Of a stretch of 21,260 nucleotides of DNA, positions 1 through 7,483 are shown piece by piece. The translations under genes and the position numbers were made by a program. Position 1 is the first letter of the stretch, and every line of letters begins with the position of its first letter. This DNA is from Bordetella parapertussis (lineage in GTDB: Bacteria > Pseudomonadota > Gammaproteobacteria > Burkholderiales > Burkholderiaceae_C), in assembly GCA_945888535.1 (NCBI GenBank), contig CAMDAN010000036.1, positions 1 through 21,260 of the forward strand. The letters are read 5' to 3'. Under the pieces are notes generated by a model that was not told the origin of the DNA, searched no databases, and was given only the letters and a program-made list of their open reading frames with translations.

Positions 1-1
1 G

Positions 2-772
2 ATCTCACGGGATCACTTGCACAAGGGCGAGCCCTATGCGCCGCTGTTGGAGCCTCAGTTCCAGCACGCTGGCCGTAACAACAACGGTCACATTACAACG
101 CGCCATAAAGGCGGTGGGCACAAGCACCACTACCGCGTGGTTGACTTCCGCCGTTTAAAGGACGGAATTCCTGCAAAAGTGGAGCGTATTGAATACGATC
201 CGAACCGCTCCGCGCACATTGCGTTGGTGTGTTACGCCGACGGCGAGCGCACTTACATCATTGCGCCGCGTGGTTTGGAAGTCGGTGCAAGCATCATGAG
301 TGGCTCAGAAGCGCCAATTCGTGTTGGTAACACTTTGCCTATTCGTAACATTCCAGTGGGTTCCATCATCCATTGTGTTGAATTGCAAGTAGGCAAGGGT
401 GCACAAATCATCCGCTCTGCGGGTACCTCTGCAACGCTGTTAGCGCGTGAAGGCACCTACGCTCAGGTGCGCATGCGCTCTGGGGAAGTTCGCAAGATCA
501 ACATTGATTGCCGCGCAACCATTGGACAAGTCGCCAACGAAGAGCACAGCCTGCGCCAACTCGGTAAAGCCGGTGTGAAGCGTTGGATGGGTATTCGTCC
601 TACCGTTCGCGGTACCGTCATGAACCCTGTGGATCACCCACACGGTGGTGGCGAAGGCAAGACAGGCGAAGGCCGTCATCCAGTGGATCCTTGGGGCAAT
701 TTGACCAAGGGTTACCGTACCCGTAACAACAAGCGCACGCAGGTCATGATCGTGTCGCGTCGCAAGAAGTAA
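2..772 (+). CDS. rplB: 50S ribosomal protein L2 (5' end outside window)
   Basis: L2 binds 23S rRNA domain IV and is needed for subunit association and the peptidyl transferase centre. An open frame runs from the window edge to TAA at 770-772, giving 256 residues. The family is about 274 long, so roughly 18 N-terminal residues are missing. L2 hallmarks are the [20 protein letters not shown] stretch near the start, GLEVGA in the middle and the [12 protein letters not shown] loop near the C-terminus, which contains the histidine implicated in peptidyl transfer. The end TRNNKRTQ...SRRKK is typical. It is first in an S10-operon run, 11 bp before rpsS. The first ATG in frame, at 17, is internal and not the real start. 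Identification is certain. Confidence 0.98.
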   Translation: MSRDHLHKGEPYAPLLEPQFQHAGRNNNGHITTRHKGGGHKHHYRVVDFRRLKDGIPAKVERIEYDPNRSAHIALVCYADGERTYIIAPRGLEVGASIMSGSEAPIRVGNTLPIRNIPVGSIIHCVELQVGKGAQIIRSAGTSATLLAREGTYAQVRMRSGEVRKINIDCRATIGQVANEEHSLRQLGKAGVKRWMGIRPTVRGTVMNPVDHPHGGGEGKTGEGRHPVDPWGNLTKGYRTRNNKRTQVMIVSRRKK

Positions 773-783
773 GGGGTAGGTAA

Positions 784-1062
784 ATGACTCGTTCTCTCAA
801 AAAAGGCCCATTCGTGGACCATCACTTGGTAGCAAAGACTGAAAAAGCCGTTGCTACTAAAGACAAAAAACCGATTAAGACTTGGTCGCGTCGCTCCATG
901 ATCTTGCCCGATTTCATCGGCTTGACCATTGCTGTGCACAACGGCAAACAGCACGTGCCTGTCTATATCACTGACCAAATGGTCGGCCACAAGTTGGGTG
1001 AGTTCGCTCTGACCCGTACTTTCAAAGGCCACCCTGCGGACAAAAAAGTCCAAAAGAAATAA
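784..1062 (+). CDS. rpsS: 30S ribosomal protein S19
   Basis: S19 sits in the head of the small subunit next to S13 and contacts the A-site tRNA region. The 92-residue product has the family's usual length. It begins [12 protein letters not shown], carries the core [15 protein letters not shown] and ends in a lysine-rich tail after the conserved TRTFKGH. A purine-rich GGGGTAGG stretch lies just before the ATG. It lies 11 bp after rplB and 10 bp before rplV in the conserved S10-operon order, so it is almost surely cotranscribed. Confidence 0.98.
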   Translation: MTRSLKKGPFVDHHLVAKTEKAVATKDKKPIKTWSRRSMILPDFIGLTIAVHNGKQHVPVYITDQMVGHKLGEFALTRTFKGHPADKKVQKK

Positions 1063-1072
1063 GGAGGTGACC

Positions 1073-1402
1073 ATGGAAACTCGTGCAACCCTTCGTGGCG
1101 TTCGTTTGTCGGTTGACAAAGGCCGTTTGGTCGCGGATCTGATTCGCGGCAAAAAGGTCGACCAAGCACTCAACATCTTGCAATTCACTCAGAAAAAAGC
1201 TGCTGTGATTATCAAGAAAGTGCTGGAGTCAGCTATTGCTAACGCCGAACACAATGACGGTGCTGATATCGACGAATTGAAGGTTAAAACCATCTTCGTT
1301 GAGCAAGGTGCTTCATTGCGTCGCTTTACCGCCCGCGCCAAAGGTCGCGGCAACCAAATCCGTAAACCCACGTGCCATGTGTACGTGACGGTCGGTAACT
1401 GA
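1073..1402 (+). CDS. rplV: 50S ribosomal protein L22
   Basis: L22 lines the nascent peptide exit tunnel and contacts all domains of 23S rRNA. I chose ATG 1073 because AAGGAGGT at 1061-1068 gives ideal Shine-Dalgarno spacing. An in-frame GTG at 1067 lies inside that Shine-Dalgarno and is not credible. The 109-residue product starts [13 protein letters not shown] and has the [14 protein letters not shown] core. Its C-terminal beta-hairpin [18 protein letters not shown] is the tunnel-lining loop. It lies between rpsS and rpsC in the standard order. Confidence 0.97.
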   Translation: METRATLRGVRLSVDKGRLVADLIRGKKVDQALNILQFTQKKAAVIIKKVLESAIANAEHNDGADIDELKVKTIFVEQGASLRRFTARAKGRGNQIRKPTCHVYVTVGN

Positions 1403-1418
1403 AAGAGGCCAGGAAGAT

Positions 1419-2315
1419 ATGGGACAAAAAATCCACCCAACCGGCTTTCGTCTTGCGATTAGCCGCAACTGGTCCTCGCGCTGGTACGCCAGTAACCGCG
1501 ATTTCGCGGGTATGTTGGCCGAAGACATCAAGGTACGCGAGTACCTTAAAGCCAAGCTGAAAAACGCTTCTGTTTCTCGCATCTTGATTGAGCGTCCTGC
1601 AAAGAACGCCCGCATCACGATTTACTCTTCACGCCCAGGTGTCGTGATTGGTAAAAAAGGTGAAGATATTGAGAACTTGAAGCGCGAACTCGGCAAGCAG
1701 CTCGGTGTACCCGTGGCAGTTAACATCGAAGAAGTGCGCAAGCCCGAGATCGATGCCAAACTGATCGCTGACAGCATCACGCAACAGCTTGAAAAACGCA
1801 TCATGTTCCGCCGTGCTATGAAGCGCGCCATGCAAAACGCCATGCGTCTGGGTGCCCTTGGCATCAAGATCATGTCGGCTGGCCGTTTGAATGGTATCGA
1901 GATCGCACGTACCGAGTGGTATCGCGAAGGCCGTGTTCCACTTCACACTTTGCGTGCTGATATTGACTACGGTACCTCTGAAGCCAAAACAACTTACGGC
2001 ATTATTGGCGTAAAAGTTTGGGTCTACAAAGGCGATACATTGGGTCGCAACGATCTTCCTGCAGCAGTGGAGCCTCGCGCTGAAGAAGAACGCCGCCCCC
2101 GTGGTCCCCGTCGCGATGATCGCGGTGGTGCCCGTCCTAGTTCAGACCGTCCAGCGCCTCGCGCTGCCCGTCGTCCAGCAGGCAGCATTGCCGCGCCAGC
2201 CGATGGCAGTGACAAGCCTGCTGAAGCCGGTGGAGCTGAAGCCCCTAAACCCGCCGTTAAGCGCGTACGCACAGTCGCCGCGCCAGCTGCAACAGCTGAC
2301 GGCAAAGGAGAATAA
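1419..2315 (+). CDS. rpsC: 30S ribosomal protein S3 with long C-terminal tail
   Basis: S3 lies at the mRNA entry channel of the small subunit. The start ATG has AGGAAGA upstream at good spacing. The N-terminus [12 protein letters not shown] is diagnostic. A KH domain with its GxxG loop (GKKG, residues 78-81) follows, then the C-terminal S3 domain ending near [11 protein letters not shown]. Beyond that, a low-complexity tail of about 80 residues, rich in Arg, Pro and Ala and then in Ala, Pro and Lys, brings the length to 298, against 233 in E. coli. The tail is in frame with no sign of frameshift. Extended S3 tails are known in betaproteobacteria; the tail's role is not visible here. rplP follows 2 bp later. 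Confidence 0.97.
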   Translation: MGQKIHPTGFRLAISRNWSSRWYASNRDFAGMLAEDIKVREYLKAKLKNASVSRILIERPAKNARITIYSSRPGVVIGKKGEDIENLKRELGKQLGVPVAVNIEEVRKPEIDAKLIADSITQQLEKRIMFRRAMKRAMQNAMRLGALGIKIMSAGRLNGIEIARTEWYREGRVPLHTLRADIDYGTSEAKTTYGIIGVKVWVYKGDTLGRNDLPAAVEPRAEEERRPRGPRRDDRGGARPSSDRPAPRAARRPAGSIAAPADGSDKPAEAGGAEAPKPAVKRVRTVAAPAATADGKGE

Positions 2316-2317
2316 CC

Positions 2318-2734
2318 ATGTTGCAACCCGCTCGTCGCAAATACCGCAAAGAGCAGAAGGGCCGTAACACCGGCATTGCTACCCGAGGAAGCTCGGTCGC
2401 ATTCGGTGATTTCGGACTCAAATGTACAGATCGCGGCCGCTTGACGGCTCGCCAGATTGAAGCTGCACGTCGTGCAATTTCTCGTCACGTCAAACGTGGC
2501 GGTCGTATCTGGATTCGCGTTTTCCCGGACAAGCCAATTTCCCAAAAGCCTGCTGAAGTGCGTATGGGTAACGGCAAAGGCAATCCCGAGTACTACGTGG
2601 CTGAAATTCAGCCCGGAAAAATCGTGTTTGAAATTGTCGGTGTGCCAGAAGCGCTCGCCCGTGAAGCATTCCGTTTGGCTGCTGCCAAACTGCCTTTGCG
2701 TACGACCTTTGTCAGCCGCATGATCGGCCAGTAA
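2318..2734 (+). CDS. rplP: 50S ribosomal protein L16
   Basis: L16 helps place the A-site tRNA at the base of the central protuberance. The 138-residue product has the usual family length. It starts [16 protein letters not shown] and has the conserved [13 protein letters not shown] helix. The RIFPDKP-type strand appears as RVFPDKPIS, and the MGNGKG segment carries the tRNA-facing loop. GGCAAAGGAGAATAACC precedes the ATG with a good Shine-Dalgarno. It is tightly coupled to rpsC, and rpmC follows within 20 bp. Confidence 0.98.
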   Translation: MLQPARRKYRKEQKGRNTGIATRGSSVAFGDFGLKCTDRGRLTARQIEAARRAISRHVKRGGRIWIRVFPDKPISQKPAEVRMGNGKGNPEYYVAEIQPGKIVFEIVGVPEALAREAFRLAAAKLPLRTTFVSRMIGQ

Positions 2735-2751
2735 TCAGGAGAATGACGAAA

Positions 2752-2958
2752 ATGAAAACAACTGAACTGCGCAAAAAAGACGTTGTCGGCCTGCAAACCG
2801 AGATCAAAGAACTCCAACGAGCTCACTTTGGTCTGCGTATGCAAAAAGCCACTCAACAAATTACCAACACCGCTACGCTGCGCATTGCGCGCCGCGATAT
2901 TGCTCGCGCCAAGACTATTCTTGTCGAAAAGCAAAGCGTTGAAACATCCGCCAAATAA
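2752..2958 (+). CDS. rpmC: 50S ribosomal protein L29
   Basis: L29 is a small alpha-helical protein near the exit of the peptide tunnel that helps dock trigger factor. It contains the family's [13 protein letters not shown] motif followed by the [12 protein letters not shown] helix. Two ATGs are possible: 2743 (71 residues) and 2752 (68 residues, [10 protein letters not shown]). I prefer 2752 because the AGGAG at 2737-2741 leaves only one base before 2743 but about ten before 2752. The identity is certain; the exact start is not. It ends 10 bp before rpsQ. Confidence 0.95.
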   Translation: MKTTELRKKDVVGLQTEIKELQRAHFGLRMQKATQQITNTATLRIARRDIARAKTILVEKQSVETSAK

Positions 2959-2968
2959 GGAGCGATAA

Positions 2969-3238
2969 ATGACGGAAGCTAAAAAATCCCTCAAGCGCAC
3001 CTTGATTGGCAAGGTGGTCAGCGATAAGCGTGCTAAGACAGTAACTGTGCTTATTGAGCGTCGTGTTAAGCACGAACTCTATGGCAAGATTGTCGGCAAA
3101 TCCAGCAAGTACCACGCCCATGACGAAACCGGCGTTTACAAGTTGGGTGATACGGTAGAAATTACCGAAAGCCGGCCCATCTCTAAAACCAAAAACTGGG
3201 TAGCAACCCGTTTGGTTCAAAAGGCAGTAGCGGTATAA
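2969..3238 (+). CDS. rpsQ: 30S ribosomal protein S17
   Basis: S17 is a primary 16S rRNA binder with an OB fold that nucleates folding of the 5' domain. The 89-residue product shows [16 protein letters not shown], the KHELYGKIV strand pair and the TRPISKTK-type loop (here [10 protein letters not shown]), all typical. AAGGAGCGATAA precedes the ATG. It is the last gene of this operon in the window: a terminator hairpin lies about 30 bp after its stop, and no rplN follows. Confidence 0.98.
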   Translation: MTEAKKSLKRTLIGKVVSDKRAKTVTVLIERRVKHELYGKIVGKSSKYHAHDETGVYKLGDTVEITESRPISKTKNWVATRLVQKAVAV

Positions 3239-3269
3239 GCCTATTTGGCTTAATACTTACGCTTCCTCA

Positions 3270-3299
3270 AAAAACGGTCCACAATTGTGGGCCGTTTTT
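3270..3299 (+). terminator. Rho-independent terminator of the S10 operon
   Basis: AAAAACGG (3270-3277) pairs with CCGTTTTT (3292-3299). A T/G position, which forms a U-G pair in RNA, joins this to the perfect inner palindrome CCACAATTGTGG (3279-3290). The result is one long hairpin with a downstream T-run and an upstream A-run, so it could also terminate transcription from the other strand. It lies directly after rpsQ and before the peroxiredoxin gene. Confidence 0.85.
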
Positions 3300-3341
3300 C
3301 ATTTCTGAAACGTATTTAATCCAACCCATTAAGGAGCACCC

Positions 3342-3848
3342 ATGATCAAAGTAGGCGACACACTTCCCGCATCCACACTGATGGAATATTCAGAGGTTGA
3401 AGGCGAAGGCTGCAGCATTGGACCCAATGCGGTTGACGTGAGCAAAGCCAGCGCTGGCAAAACTATCGCATTGTTTGCATTGCCTGGCGCATATACGCCA
3501 ACATGCTCTGCAAAACATGTCCCTGGCTATGTTGAGCACTTTGCCGAGTTCAAGGCCGCAGGCGTGGATGAAATCTGGTGCGTCAGTGTCAATGATGCAT
3601 TTGTAATGGGTGCGTGGGCGCGTGATCAGAAAACTGGCACCAAAGTGCGTATGTTGGCCGATGGAAGTGCCGCATTCACCCAGGCCACTGGTTTGACCTT
3701 GGACTTGACAAGCCGCGGCATGGGATTGCGCAGCAACCGCTATTCGATGTTGGTTAAAAACGGAAAAGTAGCCTCATTGAACATTGAGGGCCCAGGAAAG
3801 TTTGAAGTCAGCGATGCGCAAACTTTGTTGGCGCAGGCCAAAGGCTAA
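3342..3848 (+). CDS. Peroxiredoxin, Prx5-type thiol peroxidase
   Basis: This is predicted to reduce H2O2 and alkyl hydroperoxides in the cytosol using glutathione or a thioredoxin-like donor. The peroxidatic motif is LPGAYTPTCS with Cys55, and the active-site arginine is likely Arg133 in RSNRYSM. The 168-residue length and the KHVPGYVEHFAEFKAAGVDE block fit the single-domain Prx5/hybrid group. No fused glutaredoxin is present. Other cysteines are at 24 and 80, neither in the usual resolving position, so it may act as a 1-Cys enzyme. AAGGAGC precedes the ATG. It is separated from the ribosomal operon by a terminator and from the convergent acetyltransferase by 39 bp. Confidence 0.92.
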   Translation: MIKVGDTLPASTLMEYSEVEGEGCSIGPNAVDVSKASAGKTIALFALPGAYTPTCSAKHVPGYVEHFAEFKAAGVDEIWCVSVNDAFVMGAWARDQKTGTKVRMLADGSAAFTQATGLTLDLTSRGMGLRSNRYSMLVKNGKVASLNIEGPGKFEVSDAQTLLAQAKG

Positions 3849-3862
3849 TTGACCTAGAACGC

Positions 3863-3903
3863 AAAGCGGACCTTGAGCGCAATGGCGTTAGAGGTCTGCT
3901 TTT
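3863..3903 (+). terminator. Probable terminator between convergent genes
   Basis: AAAGCGGACC (3863-3872) pairs with GGTCTGCTTT (3893-3902) with one G-U pair. The loop is 20 nt and a short T-run follows. The element overlaps the last bases of the minus-strand acetyltransferase. The G-U position favours the plus strand, that is, termination after the peroxiredoxin gene. The large loop and short T-run make this only moderately convincing. Confidence 0.45.
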
Positions 3904-4394
3904 AAGTAATGTGCCCCAGAGATGGGGTTGAAATGGTAAGGTGGAATTTCTTCAAACCCGAGTTCTTGGTAAAGCGCTCGTGCTGTTTCCATATCGCTCA
4001 AGGTATCTAAGAGCACGCAACTGTAATCGTGCAAATGCGCGTAATCTAGCATCGTCTGGGCTAGTAAGCGGCCTACTCCTTTGGCTCTACAACGCGGTTG
4101 GACAAATAAACGCTTCATCTCACAAGCATTAGGGTAGTCAGCGTTGTCCAGGGGTCGCAAAGCACAGCAGCCGGCCCACTCGCCATCCACACTGGCTAAA
4201 AGTAAATGCCCACGGGGAGCCGCGTAGTCTCCTGGCAAATCTCTTAACTCCAGCTCAAAATTTTCAAAACAAGCGACTGCATCAATAGAGTCGGCGTATT
4301 CTTGCAATAGGATTCGCAGAGCAGCAAAGTCAGCAGCCGACTGCGGCGAAATCAATACGACCTTTGGGTTTTGCGAGGGCGGGGGCTTGTTCAT
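3888..4394 (-). CDS. GNAT family N-acetyltransferase
   Basis: This is a predicted acetyl-CoA-dependent transferase of the GNAT fold; the substrate cannot be told from sequence. The 168 residues include the acetyl-CoA pyrophosphate-binding motif R/Q-x-x-G-x-G/A at 103-108 (RCRAKGVGR region). The preceding strand ends CEMKRLFVQP, and the C-terminal half has ALYQELGFEEIPPY, typical of motif B. It is convergent with the peroxiredoxin. The thioredoxin-like gene on the same strand ends 28 bp upstream of its start, so the two may be cotranscribed. No close homologue of known function is recognised. Confidence 0.88.
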   Translation of the reverse strand: MNKPPPSQNPKVVLISPQSAADFAALRILLQEYADSIDAVACFENFELELRDLPGDYAAPRGHLLLASVDGEWAGCCALRPLDNADYPNACEMKRLFVQPRCRAKGVGRLLAQTMLDYAHLHDYSCVLLDTLSDMETARALYQELGFEEIPPYHFNPISGAHYLKADL

Positions 4395-4422
4395 GAGGTG
4401 GGCGCGAGCGCGGGCTTGCGAA

Positions 4423-4920
4423 TCAGGTCTCTTTCAAAAGCTGCGCGATGAGGGCGTCTAGCTGAGCAAAGTCGGGGGTGCCAACGTAGCGTTTAACGAT
4501 GCGTCCCTTTTTATCTACCAAGTAGCTCGTGGGAGTCAGTTGAACATCTCCCCAAGCTTTGGCAATCGCGCCCGTGTTGTCAATGGCAACATCAAAGGGA
4601 AGTTTTCGCGATTGGACAAAATTCACAACGTAACTTGGCGGATCGTATTGCATCGATACAGCAAGCGTCCTAAAACCTTGGCCTTTGAATTTTTCAAAGG
4701 TATTGACCATTTCAGGCATCTCGGCAACACATGTCACACAGCTCGTCGCCCAAAAATTAACGAGTACCACTTGGCCTTTGAGATCTGCGGTATGTTGGGT
4801 GCTCCCATCGATCATCACAAAAGTACTATTCGGGGCGATAGACTCAGATTTCCATAGCAAAGCGGCGCCAATCAATAGGCCAGCCGTTAGGATGGCTGCG
4901 ATGGTGAAATTACGTTTCAT
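4423..4920 (-). CDS. TlpA-type membrane-anchored thiol-disulfide oxidoreductase
   Basis: This is a thioredoxin-fold protein with an N-terminal uncleaved signal or membrane helix (residues about 5-22), so the catalytic domain should face the periplasm. The redox motif is CVTC (Cys61, Cys64) in NFWATSCVTCVAEMPE, and the cis-proline loop is LTPTSYLVD. At 165 residues it fits the TlpA/ResA group, which reduces disulfides in cytochrome c maturation or other exported proteins. I chose the start MKRNFTIAAI because it begins the hydrophobic segment. The frame stays open upstream to 5148, but that extension is antisense to the lipoprotein gene and has no signal character. The start codon overlaps a possible start of the divergent lipoprotein gene. 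Confidence 0.88.
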   Translation of the reverse strand: MKRNFTIAAILTAGLLIGAALLWKSESIAPNSTFVMIDGSTQHTADLKGQVVLVNFWATSCVTCVAEMPEMVNTFEKFKGQGFRTLAVSMQYDPPSYVVNFVQSRKLPFDVAIDNTGAIAKAWGDVQLTPTSYLVDKKGRIVKRYVGTPDFAQLDALIAQLLKET

Positions 4921-4939
4921 GAAGGTGGGCGCTTTGGAT

Positions 4940-5494
4940 ATGAAAAAGTTTAACGCAAATGCATTGTCGATGAATGCCAAAGGCCAATACCGCCTTAGGT
5001 TGTTCGGCCTGATTATGGTCCTTGGTTTGGTAAGTTGTACGCCAGCCCTGAATTGGAGGGCCGTCAATTTAGGTGGGGTGAGTACTTGGTTGCCTTGCAA
5101 GCCTGATCGAGCGCAAAGGGAGTTGGAGATTGGCGGGCAAAAAATCAAAATGGAGATGATGGGCTGTGAGGCCCAAGGGGTGATGTATGCCGTCAGTCAT
5201 GCCCGAGTGCCAAATCCCAGTGAGAGCCAAGCTGTCACACTCGCATGGCAAAACGCCAGTTTTAAACAAATGCTTGCAGGCGCGCCTCAACAAACCGTAT
5301 TTCAAACGCGCGGGGAAAAACCAGCAGCAGGGCAGTTTTTTAAGATGACTGGAGCGCGTAGTAACGGGCAAGTGTTGGAGGCCCAGTTGGCGTGGATGGT
5401 TCTTGGAACGGAGATCTACCATTTGGCCATGTACGCCCAAGCCATAACCTCGGAACAAGCCGATCCATTTTTTAGCGAAGTAAAAATGCAATGA
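4940..5494 (+). CDS. Putative lipoprotein of unknown function
   Basis: I do not recognise a family. The N-terminus has a positively charged stretch (QYRLR), a hydrophobic run and a lipobox LVSC, which predicts processing by signal peptidase II and a membrane-anchored protein. The mature part is about 150 residues, mixed alpha/beta in character, with two further cysteines (in WLPCKPD and MGCEAQG) that could form a disulfide. Possible starts are 4919, 4940 and 4970. I use 4940 for its distant AGGTGG; 4970 gives the most standard signal length (Cys at residue 23) but has no Shine-Dalgarno. The stop overlaps the MFS start by ATGA, so the two are translationally coupled. It is divergent from the TlpA-like gene. 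Confidence 0.75.
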   Translation: MKKFNANALSMNAKGQYRLRLFGLIMVLGLVSCTPALNWRAVNLGGVSTWLPCKPDRAQRELEIGGQKIKMEMMGCEAQGVMYAVSHARVPNPSESQAVTLAWQNASFKQMLAGAPQQTVFQTRGEKPAAGQFFKMTGARSNGQVLEAQLAWMVLGTEIYHLAMYAQAITSEQADPFFSEVKMQ

Positions 5495-6750
5495 ACACCA
5501 GCCTAGATACGCGACCTGTGGACTTTCTAAAACCTCAGCAAGCGGTGTTGGTGTTTTTGGCCTTTGCGTTTGCCTATTTCTTATCAACGCTTATTCGTGC
5601 AATCACTGCAACCCTGGCGCCCACGCTGGTTCAAGAGTTTGACCTTACAGCGGGTAACTTGGGATTGTTGGCGGGTGGCTATTTCTTCGGATTCGCGCTA
5701 ACTCAGCTCCCTTTGGGAACTTTGCTAGATCGTTTTGGACCACAGCGCGTCGTATTAGGTTTTTTAAGTATCGCGGTGTTGGCTTGTATTGCGTTTGCTA
5801 ATGCGACAGGATTCGTTGGATTGTTGTTGGGACGGATGCTGTGTGGCGTAGGCGTAAGTGCTTGCTTGATGGCTCCGCTGACGGGGTATCGCCGTTGGTA
5901 CGCGCCTGGACTTCAGATGCGGGCAAATTCGTGGATGCTTATGACAGGTGCCTTGGGGATGGTCGCTTCAACATTGCCAGTGCAATGGTTGATGCCCGTC
6001 ATTGGCTGGAGGGGGATATTTTTAGGCTTGGGAGCGTTATTAGCCGTCTCCATGGTTTTGATTGCTTGGCAAGTACCGAGCAAAATGACAACGCAACACC
6101 AAACGCATGGTGAAGCAGTCGAGCCCAAAGAGCCCCCAGGTTATGCAGCCGTGTGGAGTAACGCCTATTTTCGAAGCCTCGCCCCTTATGGTTTTGTAGG
6201 CTACGGCGGTATGGTGGCCATGCAAACGCTTTGGGCTGCCCCTTGGATGGTCAAAGTCGCAGGAATGACGCCAGAGCAGGCTGGCTCAGGGATGTTTTGG
6301 CTCAATGTATCAATGATGGTGGCCTTTTTGCTGTGGGGGTGGGCAAACCCGTGGCTTGCCAAAAGAGGATTGAGCGCAAACACGCTCATGAAGCGCGGTT
6401 TGCCTATCAGTCTCGTGATGGTTGCCGTGCTTGTCTTGAGTGCCAATGTCGTGGGGGAAACATCCGTCATTGTTTGGACGGTGTATTGCGTAAGCTCAAC
6501 AGTGGCCGCTCTGGCACAACCCGCAATTGGTATGGCGTTTAAAACGGAGCTGGCGGGGCGCGCACTGTCGGCATTCAATCTGGTCATATTTAGCGGCGTT
6601 TTTGCCGTGCAATGGGGCGTGGGTTTGGTGATTGATGGCTTGCGAGCGTGGGGTTGGGCCGAGCCGGCGGCATACCAAGGCGCGATCGGGGTGTATGGGC
6701 TTTGCTGCTTATGGGCTTATGTGCATTTTCTGCGAGCAAAAACGCCATAA
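5491..6750 (+). CDS. MFS family transporter
   Basis: This is a 419-residue integral membrane protein with about 12 hydrophobic segments in two halves, split by a hydrophilic loop near residues 200-215 (SKMTTQHQTHGEAVEPKEPP). The MFS motif A appears as GTLLDRFGPQR (76-86) between TM2 and TM3. The first helices carry the LIRAITATLAPTL pattern seen in many anion and metabolite MFS proteins. The substrate is not evident. It is coupled to the upstream lipoprotein gene by an ATGA overlap and is followed 29 bp later by the PTS EIIA gene, so all of these may share one transcript. Confidence 0.9.
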   Translation: MNTSLDTRPVDFLKPQQAVLVFLAFAFAYFLSTLIRAITATLAPTLVQEFDLTAGNLGLLAGGYFFGFALTQLPLGTLLDRFGPQRVVLGFLSIAVLACIAFANATGFVGLLLGRMLCGVGVSACLMAPLTGYRRWYAPGLQMRANSWMLMTGALGMVASTLPVQWLMPVIGWRGIFLGLGALLAVSMVLIAWQVPSKMTTQHQTHGEAVEPKEPPGYAAVWSNAYFRSLAPYGFVGYGGMVAMQTLWAAPWMVKVAGMTPEQAGSGMFWLNVSMMVAFLLWGWANPWLAKRGLSANTLMKRGLPISLVMVAVLVLSANVVGETSVIVWTVYCVSSTVAALAQPAIGMAFKTELAGRALSAFNLVIFSGVFAVQWGVGLVIDGLRAWGWAEPAAYQGAIGVYGLCCLWAYVHFLRAKTP

Positions 6751-6779
6751 TCGAACACTCAACATTCGGCAACAGCTTC

Positions 6780-7199
6780 ATGACCATTGGAATCTTATTG
6801 ATCGCTCACGCACCCCTAGCCAGCGCACTACGGGAATGCGTGATGCATGTTTTTCCAGACGCAGATCAGGGCGTATTGGCCCTGGATGTTCAACCCACAG
6901 TCGAGCCAGAAAAAACGCTGAATTCAGCACGGGAATTGATGAAGCAACTGGGTACCAAACAGGTACTAGTTATGACAGATATTTACGGTGCCACACCTTG
7001 CAACGTAGCGCAAAAATTAGTCGACGGATTGGACTCCAAATTGGTCGCTGGCGTTAATTTGCCTATGGCGATTAAGGCGGTAACCTACCGCAACGAATCT
7101 TTAGATGGGCTTGTTATGCGCGCTTTGGCGGGCGCTACGCAGTGCATCATGCAAGTCGCCGTATCTACCCCACTCCATTTAGCGAAAGAAAATCAATGA
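6780..7199 (+). CDS. PTS EIIA component, mannose family
   Basis: This is a phosphocarrier of the EIIA-Man fold that would accept phosphate from HPr. The chosen start MTIGILLIAH puts the active-site histidine at residue 10, exactly as in E. coli ManX. The conserved TDIYGATPCN loop (compare VDTWGGSPFN in ManX) and the AGVNLPM segment confirm the family. The product is 139 residues. The frame is open further upstream to 6648, but that part overlaps the MFS gene. No EIIB, EIIC or EIID gene is in the neighbourhood, so transport is unlikely. In betaproteobacteria this EIIA-HPr-EI trio is regarded as a regulatory phosphorelay. The stop overlaps the ptsH start by ATGA. Confidence 0.92.
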   Translation: MTIGILLIAHAPLASALRECVMHVFPDADQGVLALDVQPTVEPEKTLNSARELMKQLGTKQVLVMTDIYGATPCNVAQKLVDGLDSKLVAGVNLPMAIKAVTYRNESLDGLVMRALAGATQCIMQVAVSTPLHLAKENQ

Positions 7200-7465
7200 T
7201 CAGTAAGCCTATTACCATTACCAATAAATTGGGCCTGCATGCCCGCGCCTCCGCCAAACTCACTAAATTGGCGGGCAGCTTTCCGTGTGCCGTTTGGATT
7301 ACCAAAGGGGAGCGTCGGGTGAATGCAAAAAGCATTATGGGCGTGATGATGCTGGCCGCCGGTGTGGGTTCAGACGTTGTTTTAGAAACCGATGGCGACC
7401 AAGAGCAAGAGGCGATGGATGCTTTGCTGGCATTAATCAACGATCGCTTTGGTGAAGGCGAATAA
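7196..7465 (+). CDS. ptsH: Phosphocarrier protein HPr
   Basis: HPr carries phosphate from EI to EIIA proteins in the cytosol. At 89 residues it has the usual length. The catalytic His15 lies in NKLGLHARAS. The regulatory Ser46 lies in AKSIMGVMMLA, the site used by HPr kinase/phosphorylase in organisms that have it, including many betaproteobacteria. The start ATG lies inside the stop of the EIIA gene (ATGA), giving translational coupling. EI follows 18 bp downstream. The C-terminus GEGE is slightly acidic. Confidence 0.96.
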   Translation: MISKPITITNKLGLHARASAKLTKLAGSFPCAVWITKGERRVNAKSIMGVMMLAAGVGSDVVLETDGDQEQEAMDALLALINDRFGEGE

Positions 7466-7483
7466 AAGAGAGATGCTCGAGCA

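Noticed and set aside
2024..2545. Minus-strand frame of 173 codons over rpsC and rplP
   Set aside because: It is a shadow of the Ala/Arg/Pro-rich S3 tail on the other strand, with no protein character of its own.
4921..5148. N-terminal extension of the TlpA-like gene to 5148
   Set aside because: The added 76 residues are antisense to the lipoprotein gene, and the signal segment begins at the internal Met (complement of 4918-4920).
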